NCBI GenBank assembly: GCA_963790525.1
Contig: CAWBOV010000003.1
Location: 868,001-932,000, forward strand
Origin: CAWBOV01 sp963790525
GTDB lineage: Bacteria; Actinomycetota; Actinomycetes; Mycobacteriales; Jatrophihabitantaceae
DNA: 64,000 nt
Direction: 5' to 3'
Shown one piece after another: positions 43,494 to 52,271 of this stretch. The position numbers were made by a program, and so were the translations under genes. The number at the start of each line of letters is the position of its first letter. Position 1 is the first letter of the stretch. The notes beneath the pieces were generated by a model. The model had not been told where the DNA came from and made no database searches. It worked only from the letters and a program-made list of their open reading frames with translations.

Positions 43494-44669
43494 TCAGGGG
43501 CGGTTGAGGAAGATCGAGTCGAGCACGCTGGCGATCGACTCGAGTTCGACCTTGCGCGCCGCGTGGTCGGCGGCACCCGCGCTCGTCACGTTGCCGAACG
43601 TCTCGATGGTGATCACATTCATCGCGGGCCGCGCCCCGGCGGCGTGCGAGCCGTACTCGCCGAAGGACACGCCCGGTTGATGGGCGGCGGTCGACGTGGG
43701 GTAGCGGGAGGTCTCCTGCGGGGTGCCGAGGTGGTTGCCCGGTACCCGCGCCCCACCCGGCATCGAGGACGCCGCGCGGGCCATGTCGAGGGCGAGCGCG
43801 TCGTCCTCCTTCTCGTGCCCGGGGCGCGGGTCGTCGGTGATGCTGGGCATGTCGGTGGCCGGTGGCGCGGGCGGGGAGTGACCGTGGCAGCTCGCTATCC
43901 GTTCCGGGCGGAAGCGCTCGACCAGGTCGAGCAGGATGCGGTTGGACGCCTCCATCGGGCGCCCCAGGGAGTCGGTTCCCGCGGGGGTGTCGCCGACCTT
44001 GGGCATCTGCCGGTTCGGATCGGGCTGGCCCGCGGTCGAGCGGGCACCCGCCGCCACGTTCTCCGGGAAGAGCACCGGGACGACGATCACCGAGAACAGC
44101 GGCGGTTTCGCCCCCGGCGCCCGCAACCGCGCGAGCAGCAGCTGGGCGACCTCGACGCCGGCGCGTTCCGACCCGTGCACCCCGCCGATGATCATCGCGC
44201 GCCGGTCGGACGTGCCCGGGAAGTAGAACGCCGTGACCGGTGTGCGGCCCTTGCCGGCATCGAAGTCCGCGGAGATCCCGCCCGGCTCCGGTGCCCATCC
44301 GTTGGCCTGGGCGCGGCGCTGCCGCTCCTGGATCGCGGTGAACGGCCAGCGGGGTTCGGCGCCGAAGGCGATCAGCTGCTCGGCCAGCCAGAGGTCGTCG
44401 GTGCCCTGGGCGAAGCGGGTGTGGATCCACTGCACGACGCCCGGGTCGATCGGGTCGGCCGGATCCCTGGCGCGCAGCAGGTCGAACACCGTCGACTTCG
44501 GCATGCCGGCGAGGAACATCGCCGCGACGAGCCGCGTCGGCCCGCCACCGGCCCACTGCGGCATGAGGTTCGGCGACGCGAGATGGGCGGCGTGCCCGGA
44601 GTCGGCGTCGGTGTCGGTACCCGCCGAGGTCGTGCCGGCGTCACGGGTCGTCCGCTGTGGCCCCGGCAC
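43494..44669 (-). CDS. M14-like zinc carboxypeptidase / deacylase family protein
   Basis: A 391-residue protein with a zinc-peptidase-like core. AMIIGGVHGSERAGVEVAQL has the H-x-x-E zinc pair typical of M14 carboxypeptidases and succinylglutamate desuccinylase/aspartoacylase relatives. A third zinc ligand may be the His in IASCHGHSPP. FSVIVVPVLFPENVAAG follows the family pattern. N-terminal 60 residues are of low complexity. GTG start at 44669. Substrate unknown; no signal peptide. Confidence 0.7.
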   Translation of the reverse strand: MPGPQRTTRDAGTTSAGTDTDADSGHAAHLASPNLMPQWAGGGPTRLVAAMFLAGMPKSTVFDLLRARDPADPIDPGVVQWIHTRFAQGTDDLWLAEQLIAFGAEPRWPFTAIQERQRRAQANGWAPEPGGISADFDAGKGRTPVTAFYFPGTSDRRAMIIGGVHGSERAGVEVAQLLLARLRAPGAKPPLFSVIVVPVLFPENVAAGARSTAGQPDPNRQMPKVGDTPAGTDSLGRPMEASNRILLDLVERFRPERIASCHGHSPPAPPATDMPSITDDPRPGHEKEDDALALDMARAASSMPGGARVPGNHLGTPQETSRYPTSTAAHQPGVSFGEYGSHAAGARPAMNVITIETFGNVTSAGAADHAARKVELESIASVLDSIFLNRP

Positions 44670-44733
44670 GGCACCTCCTGAGCGCTGGGTCCCGGCAACG
44701 GTCCCGCCCGGGCGTCACCTGCGCGTCACCGGG

Positions 44734-45483
44734 TCACGGGCGGCGCCCGATCTTGTTGCCCAGCCACGCGATCGGGTCGTACTTGCGGTCGACGACGCGC
44801 TCCTTCATCGGGATCAGCGCGTTGTCGGTGATCTTGATGTGCTCGGGGCAGACCTCCGTGCAGCACTTGGTGATGTTGCAGAAGCCCAGGCCGAACTCCT
44901 CCTGAGCCTGGTTCTTGCGGTCGAGGTCGTCGAGCGGGTGCATGTCCAGCTCGGCGATGCGCATGAGGAACCGGGGGCCGGCGAAGGCGCTCTTGTTGTC
45001 CTCGTGGTCGCGCACGACGTGGCAGGTGTCCTGGCACAGGAAGCACTCGATGCACTTGCGGAACTCCTGCGAGCGCTCCACGTCGACCTGCTGCATGCGG
45101 TAGTCGCCGGGCTCGAGACCCGCCGGCGGCGCGAACGCCGGGACCTCGCGCGCCTTGGTGTAGTTGAAGCCGACGTCGGTGACGAGGTCCTTGATCACCG
45201 GGAACGCGCGCATCGGCGTCACCGTGATCGTCTCCTCGGCGGTGAACGTGGACATCCGCGTCATGCACAGCAGCCGCGGCCGACCGTTGACCTCGGCACT
45301 GCACGAGCCGCACTTGCCGGCCTTGCAGTTCCACCTGACCGCGAGGTCACCGGCCTGGGTCGCCTGGAGGCGATGGATGATGTCGAGCACGACCTCGCCC
45401 TCGTTCACCTCCACCGAGTAGTCGGCCAGATCGCCGCCGTCAGTGTCGCCGCGCCACACCCGGAACCTGGCCTGATACGTCAT
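44734..45483 (-). CDS. sdhB: Succinate dehydrogenase iron-sulfur subunit
   Basis: Carries electrons from flavin to quinone. 249 residues. N-terminal ferredoxin domain with CKAGKCGSC and LLC ligating [2Fe-2S]. The C-terminal domain has CIECFLCQDTCHV ([4Fe-4S]/[3Fe-4S]) and CNITKCCTEVCPEHI. ATG 45483 overlaps the sdhA stop. Last gene of the operon; next to the mycobacterial order sdhB-sdhA-sdhC-small protein on the minus strand. Confidence 0.94.
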   Translation of the reverse strand: MTYQARFRVWRGDTDGGDLADYSVEVNEGEVVLDIIHRLQATQAGDLAVRWNCKAGKCGSCSAEVNGRPRLLCMTRMSTFTAEETITVTPMRAFPVIKDLVTDVGFNYTKAREVPAFAPPAGLEPGDYRMQQVDVERSQEFRKCIECFLCQDTCHVVRDHEDNKSAFAGPRFLMRIAELDMHPLDDLDRKNQAQEEFGLGFCNITKCCTEVCPEHIKITDNALIPMKERVVDRKYDPIAWLGNKIGRRP

Positions 45484-47381
45484 GCCTCAACCTCCGCCGG
45501 TAACGCCGTGAGTTCCTCGGGTGTCAGGTACTTGGAGAGCTCGTCCTTCTTGAACAGGGAGATGAGGTCATCGCGCATGGTCGACATCGGCTGGGGCACG
45601 ACCTCGATCACGTCGTCGTGCTCGGAGCAGATGAGATTCACCTTGCGCCACTGGGGATCCATGCCCGGGAAGTCGTCGCGCGTGTGGCCGCCGCGGCTCT
45701 CCTCGCGCATCAGCGCCGCCCGGGCGACGCACTCGCTGACCGCGAGCATGTTGCGCAGGTCCAGCGCCAGGTGCCAGCCCGGGTTGAACTGGCGATGCCC
45801 TTCGACGGTCAGGTGCTGGGCTCGTGCCTTGAGCTCCTGCAGCCGATCCAGTGCCTGCTGGACCTCCTCGGACTTGCGGATGATGCCGACCAGGTCGTTC
45901 ATGGTCTGCTGCAGTTCCTGGTGCAGCGTGTAGGCGTTCTCGCCGCCCTCGTTGGCGAACGGGGCGAGGGCCGCCGCGGAGGCCGCGTCGACCTGGGCCT
46001 GGGTGACCTCCGGTCGCCGCCCACCCAGTCCCTGCACGTACTCGGCGGCACCGATGCCGGCCCGCCGCCCGAACACGAGCAGGTCCGACAGGGAGTTGCC
46101 GCCGAGGCGGTTGGAGCCGTGCATGCCGCCGGCGACCTCGCCCGCGGCGAACAGGCCGGGAACCCTGGCGGCGGCCGCGGTGTCGGGGTCGACCTCGACA
46201 CCACCCATGACGTAGTGGCAGGTCGGCCCGACCTCCATCGGCTCGCTGGTGATGTCGACGTCGGCGAGTTCCTTGAACTGGTGGTGCATCGACGGCAAGC
46301 GCTTGAGGATCTCGGCCGGGGTGCGCCGGGAGGCGATGTCGAGGAACACCCCGCCGTGGGGTGACCCACGCCCCGCCTTGACCTCGGAGTTGATCGCCCG
46401 GGCGACCTCGTCGCGGGGGAGGAGATCGGGGGTGCGCAGGTTGTGGTCGGGATCGTCGTACCACCGGTCGGCCTCGGCCTCGTTGTCGGCGTACTGCTTG
46501 CGGAACACGTCCGGGACGTAGTCGAACATGAACCGCTTGCCCTCGGAGTTGCGCAGGACGCCGCCGTCGCCGCGGACCGACTCGGTGACCAGGATTCCCT
46601 TCACCGACGGGGGCCACACCATGCCGGTCGGGTGGAACTGGATGAACTCCATGTTCAGCAGCGTCGAGCCTGCGCGCAGGGCCAGGGCATGGCCGTCACC
46701 GGTGTACTCCCACGAGTTCGAGGTGACCTTGAAGGACTTGCCGACGCCGCCGGTGGCCAGCACGACCGCCGGCGCCTGGAAGAGCAGGAAGCGGCCGGAC
46801 TCGCGCCAGTAGCCGAAGGCGCCGCTGATCGCGCCCGAGGCGTCCTTGATCAGTTCGGTGATCGTGCACTCGGCGAAGACCTTGAGACGGGCCTCGAGGT
46901 CACCCTGTTCGCGCAGGTCGTCCTGCTGCAGGGACACGATCTTCTGCTGCAGCGTGCGGATGAGTTCCAGGCCGGTGCGGTCCCCGACGTGGGCCAGCCG
47001 CGGGTACTCGTGACCGCCGAAGTTGCGCTGGCTGATCTTGCCCTCGGGCGTGCGATCGAACAGCGCGCCGTAGGTCTCCAGCTCCCACACCCGCTGCGGT
47101 GCCTCTTTGGCGTGCAGCTCGGCCATCCGCCAGGAGTTCAGGAACTTGCCGCCGCGCATGGTGTCGCGGAAGTGCACCTGCCAGTTGTCCTTGGAGTTGA
47201 CGTTGCCCATGCTGGCCGCGATGCCGCCCTCGGCCATGACGGTGTGGGCCTTGCCGAACAGGGACTTGCAGATGATCGCGGTCCGCAGGCCGGACTCGCG
47301 CGCCGCGATTGCCGCGCGCAGTCCGGCGCCGCCCGCGCCGACGATGAGGACGTCGTAATCGAGGGTCTCTACCTCTGCCAT
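45480..47381 (-). CDS. sdhA: Succinate dehydrogenase flavoprotein subunit
   Basis: Oxidises succinate to fumarate with covalent FAD. 633 residues from ATG 47381. FAD site VLIVGAGGAGLRAAIAA; flavinylation His in AHTVMAEGGIAA; substrate region MEFIQFHPTGM and RVPGLFAAGEVAGGMHGSNR. I chose 47381 since it overlaps the sdhC stop and longer starts run into the cytochrome subunit. Length and sequence pattern match the Sdh1 (Rv0248c) type rather than the shorter E. coli SdhA. Confidence 0.94.
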   Translation of the reverse strand: MAEVETLDYDVLIVGAGGAGLRAAIAARESGLRTAIICKSLFGKAHTVMAEGGIAASMGNVNSKDNWQVHFRDTMRGGKFLNSWRMAELHAKEAPQRVWELETYGALFDRTPEGKISQRNFGGHEYPRLAHVGDRTGLELIRTLQQKIVSLQQDDLREQGDLEARLKVFAECTITELIKDASGAISGAFGYWRESGRFLLFQAPAVVLATGGVGKSFKVTSNSWEYTGDGHALALRAGSTLLNMEFIQFHPTGMVWPPSVKGILVTESVRGDGGVLRNSEGKRFMFDYVPDVFRKQYADNEAEADRWYDDPDHNLRTPDLLPRDEVARAINSEVKAGRGSPHGGVFLDIASRRTPAEILKRLPSMHHQFKELADVDITSEPMEVGPTCHYVMGGVEVDPDTAAAARVPGLFAAGEVAGGMHGSNRLGGNSLSDLLVFGRRAGIGAAEYVQGLGGRRPEVTQAQVDAASAAALAPFANEGGENAYTLHQELQQTMNDLVGIIRKSEEVQQALDRLQELKARAQHLTVEGHRQFNPGWHLALDLRNMLAVSECVARAALMREESRGGHTRDDFPGMDPQWRKVNLICSEHDDVIEVVPQPMSTMRDDLISLFKKDELSKYLTPEELTALPAEVEA

Positions 47382-48202
47382 CAGTGGATGATCCTCAGGT
47401 CCGAGATCGCGCCCGAGGACACCAGCGCCACATAGGCGTCGGTGACCACGAGCGAGATGAGCGTTGTCCAGGCCAGCTGCATGTGCCGGGTGTTGAGCTT
47501 GGTCACGTAGGTCCATGCCTTGTAGCGGACGGGGTGCTTGGAGAAGTGCTTGAGGCGCCCACCGATCAGGTGGCGGCACGAGTGGCACGACGCGGTGTAG
47601 GCCCAGAGCAGGATGACGTTGGCCAGGATGACCAGCGTTCCCAGCCCGATGCCGAATCCGCCGTTGCCGCCGTGGAAGGCCCGCACCGCGTCGTAGGTGT
47701 TGACGAGCGACACGATGATCGCGGCGTAGAAGAAGTAGCGGTGGGCGTTCTGCAGGATGAGCGGGAACCGCGTCTCACCGCTGTAGCGGGCATGCGGCTC
47801 GGCGACAGCACATGCCGGCGGTGACTGCCAGAAGGCCCGGTAGTAGGCCTTGCGGTAGTAGTAGCACGTCAGCCGGAAGCCGAGCAGGAACGGCAGCACC
47901 AGCAGCGCGAACGGCACGAACGGCGGGAAGTGTCCGAACCAGGTGCCGAAGTCGCGGGCGCCTGGGTTGCACGAGCGCGTCACGCACGGCGAGGAGAACG
48001 GCGAGAGGTAGTGGTACTTCTCGACGAAGTAGGCGCGCTGGGAAGCGGTCCGGATCAGGGCGTACAGCACCCAGGCCGACAGCCCGGCGAAGGTCAGCGC
48101 GGGTTCGAGCCAGTAGCGGTCGGTCCGCAGCGTGCGCGCGGCGATGCGGGCGCGCCCGGGCGACCCGACGCCGTTGGCCAGGTCCTTGGTGGGGGTGCTC
48201 AC
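47381..48202 (-). CDS. sdhC: Succinate dehydrogenase membrane subunit (mycobacterial Sdh1 type)
   Basis: A single 273-residue membrane subunit with five hydrophobic helices. It is the same length as I recall for the Sdh1 anchor Rv0249c. Features: the start RTLRTDRYWLEPALTFAGLS, FSSPCVTRSCNPGARDF, LTCYYYRKAYYRAFW, LILQNAHRYFFYAAIIV and SCHSCRHLIGG. Sdh1-type anchors in mycobacteria are reported to hold a Rieske-like [2Fe-2S] cluster in the membrane. The CHSCRH stretch and other Cys/His residues here are consistent with that. GTG 48202 overlaps the previous gene. Confidence 0.88.
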   Translation of the reverse strand: MSTPTKDLANGVGSPGRARIAARTLRTDRYWLEPALTFAGLSAWVLYALIRTASQRAYFVEKYHYLSPFSSPCVTRSCNPGARDFGTWFGHFPPFVPFALLVLPFLLGFRLTCYYYRKAYYRAFWQSPPACAVAEPHARYSGETRFPLILQNAHRYFFYAAIIVSLVNTYDAVRAFHGGNGGFGIGLGTLVILANVILLWAYTASCHSCRHLIGGRLKHFSKHPVRYKAWTYVTKLNTRHMQLAWTTLISLVVTDAYVALVSSGAISDLRIIH

Positions 48203-48483
48203 CGCCTGGTTCCGCCGTGGTATCCGCCGATTCCCTCGTCGTCGGCATCGGCCCACATGCTGGTGTCGGCCGGCTCGTCGGAGATGTACTCGATCGTGGC
48301 GACCGGTTGCGGTGCCCGGGCCGGGACGGTGTCCAGTTCGTGCGCGTCGATGGTGAGCCGGTCCACGTCGCCGGCGAGCCGTTGCACCGCTGGGATGTCG
48401 CCGTAGCGGCGCCGCACGTCCGCGACCCCGGCCCGGACCTGATCCACTGCCCGGTACAGCGACTGCAATTCGGCGACCTGCAT
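48199..48483 (-). CDS. Small protein upstream of sdhC (Rv0250c-like)
   Basis: A 94-residue soluble protein, first in the sdh operon, overlapping sdhC by four bases. ATG 48483 with GGAG site. The N-terminal half is helical (MQVAELQSLYRAVDQVRAGV) and the C-terminal half contains ISDEPADTSMWADADDEGIG. Position and size match Rv0250c, which precedes Sdh1 in M. tuberculosis. Role unknown; probably assembly or a structural partner of the complex. Confidence 0.7.
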   Translation of the reverse strand: MQVAELQSLYRAVDQVRAGVADVRRRYGDIPAVQRLAGDVDRLTIDAHELDTVPARAPQPVATIEYISDEPADTSMWADADDEGIGGYHGGTRR

Positions 48484-48648
48484 GGTGGCGGCTCCTGACC
48501 GTCGAGCGTGATCTCGGTTACTCAAGTTCTAGACCGGAAACACGCTGTTGCCAAGGTCACACACCGGGAATCGCCCGGCGATCTGCCCGGTTCTGCTTGC
48601 CAGCCGCGTGGCAGCGGAGCCACCGCCGATCCGAAGAGGGTGCAGGAC

Positions 48649-49585
48649 ATGGCCAAGGCAGTGAGATTCGACCGCTACGGAGGCATCGACGAGTTGTACG
48701 TCGCCGAGGTCGACGTCAGCGCGCCTCCCGCGGGTGAGGTGCTGGTCCAGGTCCGGGCGGCAGGCATCAACCCGGGCGAGGCGAGCATCCGCAAGGGGCT
48801 GCTCGCCGAGCGGTGGCCCGCGACCTTCCCGTCCGGGCAGGGCAGCGACCTGGCCGGGGTGGTGGCGGAGGTCGGTGACGGCGTGGACGCCTTCTCCGTC
48901 GGCGACGAGGTGTTCGGATGGAGCGAGCGGCGCTCGAGCCAGGCCGAGTTCGTGACCGTTCCGGTCGACCAGCTGCTGGCCAAGCCCGCCGGACTCGCGT
49001 GGGAGGTGGCCGGCTCGTTCTACGTCGTCTCCGCCACCGCCTTCGCCGCGGTCCGGGCGGTGGGCGCGGGACCCGGCGACACGGTGGCGGTGTCGGCCGC
49101 TGCGGGAGGCGTCGGGTCGATCGTCGTGCAGCTGCTGTCGGATCAGGGGCGCCGAGGTCGTCGGGCTCGCCTCCGAGGCCAACCACGACTGGCTCCGGTC
49201 CGTCGGCGTCGTCCCCGTGGCCTACGGCGGGTCGGGCGACGGCGCGAGCCTGGCCGAGCGCGTCCGGGCCGCCGCGCCGGGTGGCGTCGACGCCTTCGTC
49301 GACACGTTCGGCCCGGAGTACGTCCGGCTGGCGGTCGACCTCGGCGTCGCGCCGGACCGCATCGACACGATCATCGCGTGGGACGCCGCGGCCGAGGTGG
49401 GAGCGAAGGTCGAGGGCAGCTCCCAGGCCACGTCCACCGACGTCCTCGCGGAGATGGCCGAGCTGGTCGTCGCGGGCCGGATCGAGTTCCCGATCGCGGC
49501 GACCTACCCGCTGGCGGAGGTTCGGCAGGCCTTCACCGAGCTGGAGAAGCGCCACACCCGCGGCAAGATCGTGCTCCTGCCCTGA
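48649..49585 (+). CDS. Quinone oxidoreductase-like MDR-family enzyme, frameshifted
   Basis: Zinc-independent medium-chain dehydrogenase. MAKAVRFDRYGGIDELYVAE starts it; GYGP-type features include VQVRAAGINPGEASIRKG, FPSGQGSDLAGVVAEVG and the NADPH site VSAAAGGVGSIVVQLL. The zinc-binding Cys and His of alcohol dehydrogenases are absent. At 49146-49149 one extra G shifts the frame. Without it the protein continues AEVVGLASEANHDWLRSVGV to VRQAFTELEKRHTRGKIVLL. The repaired length is 311 residues. Convergent with the ABC exporter. Confidence 0.83.
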
Positions 49586-49609
49586 ACGCTGCCCGTCCCG
49601 GTACCGCGA

Positions 49610-51412
49610 TCAGCCTGCGAGCGCGGCGTAACGGCCGGCGTCGGCGAGCAGCGAGTCGTGCGTGCCCGACTCGACGATGCGGCCCTGGTCCACGACGGCG
49701 ATCTGGTCCGCGTGGCGCACCGTCGAGAGCCGGTGCGCGATGGTGATCGTGGTGCGCCCCGCGGCCAGGGCGTCGAAGGCCTGCTGGACGGCGCGCTCGG
49801 TCTCGTTGTCGAGGGCGCTCGTGGCCTCGTCCAGGACCAGCACCCGCGGATCGCGCAGGAGCGTGCGGGCGATCGCGATGCGCTGCTTCTCCCCGCCCGA
49901 GAAGCGGTGGCCGCGGGATCCGACGACGGTGTCGTACCCGTCCGGCAGGCCGGCGATCAGGTCGTGGACGTGGGCGGCCCGGGCGGCCTGCTCGAGCTCG
50001 TAGTCGGTCGCGTCGGGCTTGGCGTAGCGCAGGTTCTCGCGGACGGTCGTGTGCAGCAGGTAGGTGTCCTGGCTGACCATGCCCACGACGGAGGCGAGAT
50101 CGGCCAGCGTCAGCTCGCGCAGGTCGATGCCGTCGATCGTGATCCGGCCGCCGGTCGGGTCGTACAGCCGGGCGACGAGCGAGGCGAGCGTGCTCTTGCC
50201 CGAGCCCGTCTCGCCGACCAGCGCGAGCGTGGAGCCCGCGGGGACGTCGAGGCTGATGCCCGCCACCGCGGCCGTCTCGCTGCCCGGGTAGGCGAAGGTG
50301 ACGTCCTCGAACCGGACGTGGCCCCTGATCGTCGCCGGGTCGATCCGCACCGGGTCGGCCGGGTCGTCGACGTCCACCGGCAGGTCGAGGTATTCGAAGA
50401 TCCGCGCGAACAGCGCGAGCGAGCTCGTGAGCGAGACACCCACGTTGAGCAGGCCCATCAGGGGGCGGAACAGCCCGTTCTGCAGCGCGGTGAAGGCCAC
50501 GAGGGTGCCGATCGTCATGGCTCCCGCGGTCATCGGCAGGCCGGCGCTCAGGTAGATCACGGCGGGGATGGCGGCGAAGATGACGCTCATCGATGCCATC
50601 CGCCAGCGGCCGGCGAGTTCGGAGCGCAGTTCCAGATCGATGAGCCGGGCCGACGAGGCGACGAAGCGCGCGATCAGCGCGGGGCCGGTGCCCATGGTCT
50701 TGCTGAGCTGGACGCCGCTGATCGACAGTCCCTCCTCGACGGTCACGTTGAGGTCGGCCAGCTCGGCCTGGCGCTGGGCGGTGATCTCCCGGCGCATCCG
50801 CGCGACCCTGCGGGTCAGGTAGATCGCCGGGGGCATGACCACGAGCGAGATGAGCGACAGGCGCCAGGACAGCGCGACCATCGCCACCGCGGTGGCGACC
50901 GCGGTGGTCAGGTTCGACGCGATCGACGTGGCGGTCGAGGTCACGACCGACTGCATGCCGCCGATGTCGTTGGTGATGCGGGACTGGACCTCGCCGCTGC
51001 GTGTGCGGGTGAAGAAGGCGAGCGACTGGCGCTGCAGGTGGGTGAAGACGTCCGATCGCAGGGTGTGCATGACCTGCTGGCCGACCTTGGTGCTGATCCA
51101 GGTCTGGACGACGCCGAGGGCCGAGGTGACGCCGGCGACGGCGACCATGCCGAGGACCAGCCAGGACAGCAGGTGCACGTCCCGGTGGGGGAGCGCGTCG
51201 TCGATCACGGCGCGGAGCAGGAACGGCGAGGCCATGCCGACGACGGACGAGGCGACGATGATGGCGCTGACGATCACCAGCGGCCAGGTGTGGGCGGTGA
51301 ACAACCGGCCGATACGGCGCAGGGAGACCTCGCGGGCCTGTGTCTTCTCGGCTGCGGTGCTGGTTCTGCCCCCGGAACGCCGGGTGCGAACTGTGGTGTT
51401 GGTGGGCTCCAT
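49610..51412 (-). CDS. ABC multidrug exporter (fused, homodimeric type)
   Basis: A 600-residue half-transporter with six membrane helices (residues ~30-310). Walker A VGETGSGKST, signature RFSGGEKQRIAIARTLL, Walker B VLVLDEATSALD and H-loop IAHRLST. The start MEPTNTTVRTRR has GAGGTGC upstream. It belongs with the divergent MarR regulator, a common pairing for drug efflux. Substrate unknown. Confidence 0.9.
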   Translation of the reverse strand: MEPTNTTVRTRRSGGRTSTAAEKTQAREVSLRRIGRLFTAHTWPLVIVSAIIVASSVVGMASPFLLRAVIDDALPHRDVHLLSWLVLGMVAVAGVTSALGVVQTWISTKVGQQVMHTLRSDVFTHLQRQSLAFFTRTRSGEVQSRITNDIGGMQSVVTSTATSIASNLTTAVATAVAMVALSWRLSLISLVVMPPAIYLTRRVARMRREITAQRQAELADLNVTVEEGLSISGVQLSKTMGTGPALIARFVASSARLIDLELRSELAGRWRMASMSVIFAAIPAVIYLSAGLPMTAGAMTIGTLVAFTALQNGLFRPLMGLLNVGVSLTSSLALFARIFEYLDLPVDVDDPADPVRIDPATIRGHVRFEDVTFAYPGSETAAVAGISLDVPAGSTLALVGETGSGKSTLASLVARLYDPTGGRITIDGIDLRELTLADLASVVGMVSQDTYLLHTTVRENLRYAKPDATDYELEQAARAAHVHDLIAGLPDGYDTVVGSRGHRFSGGEKQRIAIARTLLRDPRVLVLDEATSALDNETERAVQQAFDALAAGRTTITIAHRLSTVRHADQIAVVDQGRIVESGTHDSLLADAGRYAALAG

Positions 51413-51507
51413 GGGGAAGCACCTCTTCTCTGTGCGGGTCAGGGATACGCGTGCGCCGGACCCGCATCGGGGTGGCGCCGCGGGAAGGGGATTCCCTCCA
51501 CTTTTGC

Positions 51508-51520
51508 TGAGGTTACCTCA
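51508..51520. promoter_or_regulatory. Candidate MarR operator
   Basis: TGAGGTTACCTCA is a perfect inverted repeat (TGAGG/CCTCA, three-base centre) 40 bases upstream of the MarR start and in the promoter area of the exporter. A second half-site TGAGG lies nearby (51524). Confidence 0.5.
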
Positions 51521-51559
51521 ACATGAGGCTGCAACAGTAATTCCTGCTACCGTATTCCC

Positions 51560-51985
51560 ATGGCCGAGGACCGGGACGAGACGCTGTCCGAGGCGTTCTG
51601 GGGCGTCGCCCGCGAGCTGCGCCGCCTCTCCCGCGAGACGTTGGCGCCCTGGGACATCTCCCCGTCGCACTCCCGGGCGCTGGGGGTGCTCGAACGGCAC
51701 GGGCCGGTGCGGCTGAGCGAGCTCGCCGACCATCTGCACATCGCCGCCCGGTCGGTCACCGAGGTGGTCGACGCCCTGGAGGAACGCGGGCTGGCCGCGC
51801 GCACCGCCGACCCGCACGATCGCCGGGCCACGCTGGTCGAACTCACCGCGGAGGGCCGCCGCGCAGGCACGGCGGTCCGCACCGCCCGAGCGCACGAGGC
51901 GACGCGGTTCTTCGGCGTCCTCACCGACGACGACCGGGTGCAGCTGGCGCGCATCCTGCGCACCCTGCGCGAACCGCGCGCCTGA
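51560..51985 (+). CDS. MarR family transcriptional regulator
   Basis: A 141-residue winged-helix regulator. ALGVLERHGPVRLSELADHL, AARSVTEVVDALEERGLA (recognition helix) and DPHDRRATLVELTAEGRR (the wing with the DRR motif) are characteristic. Divergent from the ABC exporter, which it probably represses via the site at 51508 until a drug binds it (inference). Confidence 0.9.
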   Translation: MAEDRDETLSEAFWGVARELRRLSRETLAPWDISPSHSRALGVLERHGPVRLSELADHLHIAARSVTEVVDALEERGLAARTADPHDRRATLVELTAEGRRAGTAVRTARAHEATRFFGVLTDDDRVQLARILRTLREPRA

Positions 51986-52007
51986 ACGACGGTCGGAGCA
52001 GCCGCCG

Positions 52008-52196
52008 CTAGCGAGGTGTCGCGACCGCGGACGGTGTCACACCCGCCGGTCCGAGGACCGGACGCGGAGCGGACGGGATCGCGTGCAGCCCCGCGACCAC
52101 GGCCGCGATCACGGCCGCACACACGAGGGCGACCAGCACCGTCCGCGCGGTCGGTCTCGACCGGCGACGCGGCGGGGACGTCAGCGCGTGAGCCAC
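52008..52196 (-). CDS. Small putative membrane protein
   Basis: A 62-residue open frame with GTG start, one hydrophobic segment (TVLVALVCAAVIAAVVAGLH) after an Arg-rich N terminus, then a Pro/Ala-rich tail. Arg before the helix suggests the tail is outside. No ribosome site is obvious. It could be real or chance. Confidence 0.35.
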   Translation of the reverse strand: MAHALTSPPRRRSRPTARTVLVALVCAAVIAAVVAGLHAIPSAPRPVLGPAGVTPSAVATPR

Positions 52197-52271
52197 GCCG
52201 TCAGCCTAGGTCCGTGCGCCCCTCCGTGCCGCGGCGAGGGGCGCCGCGCGGTCCCGTTAGGCTGACCCATC

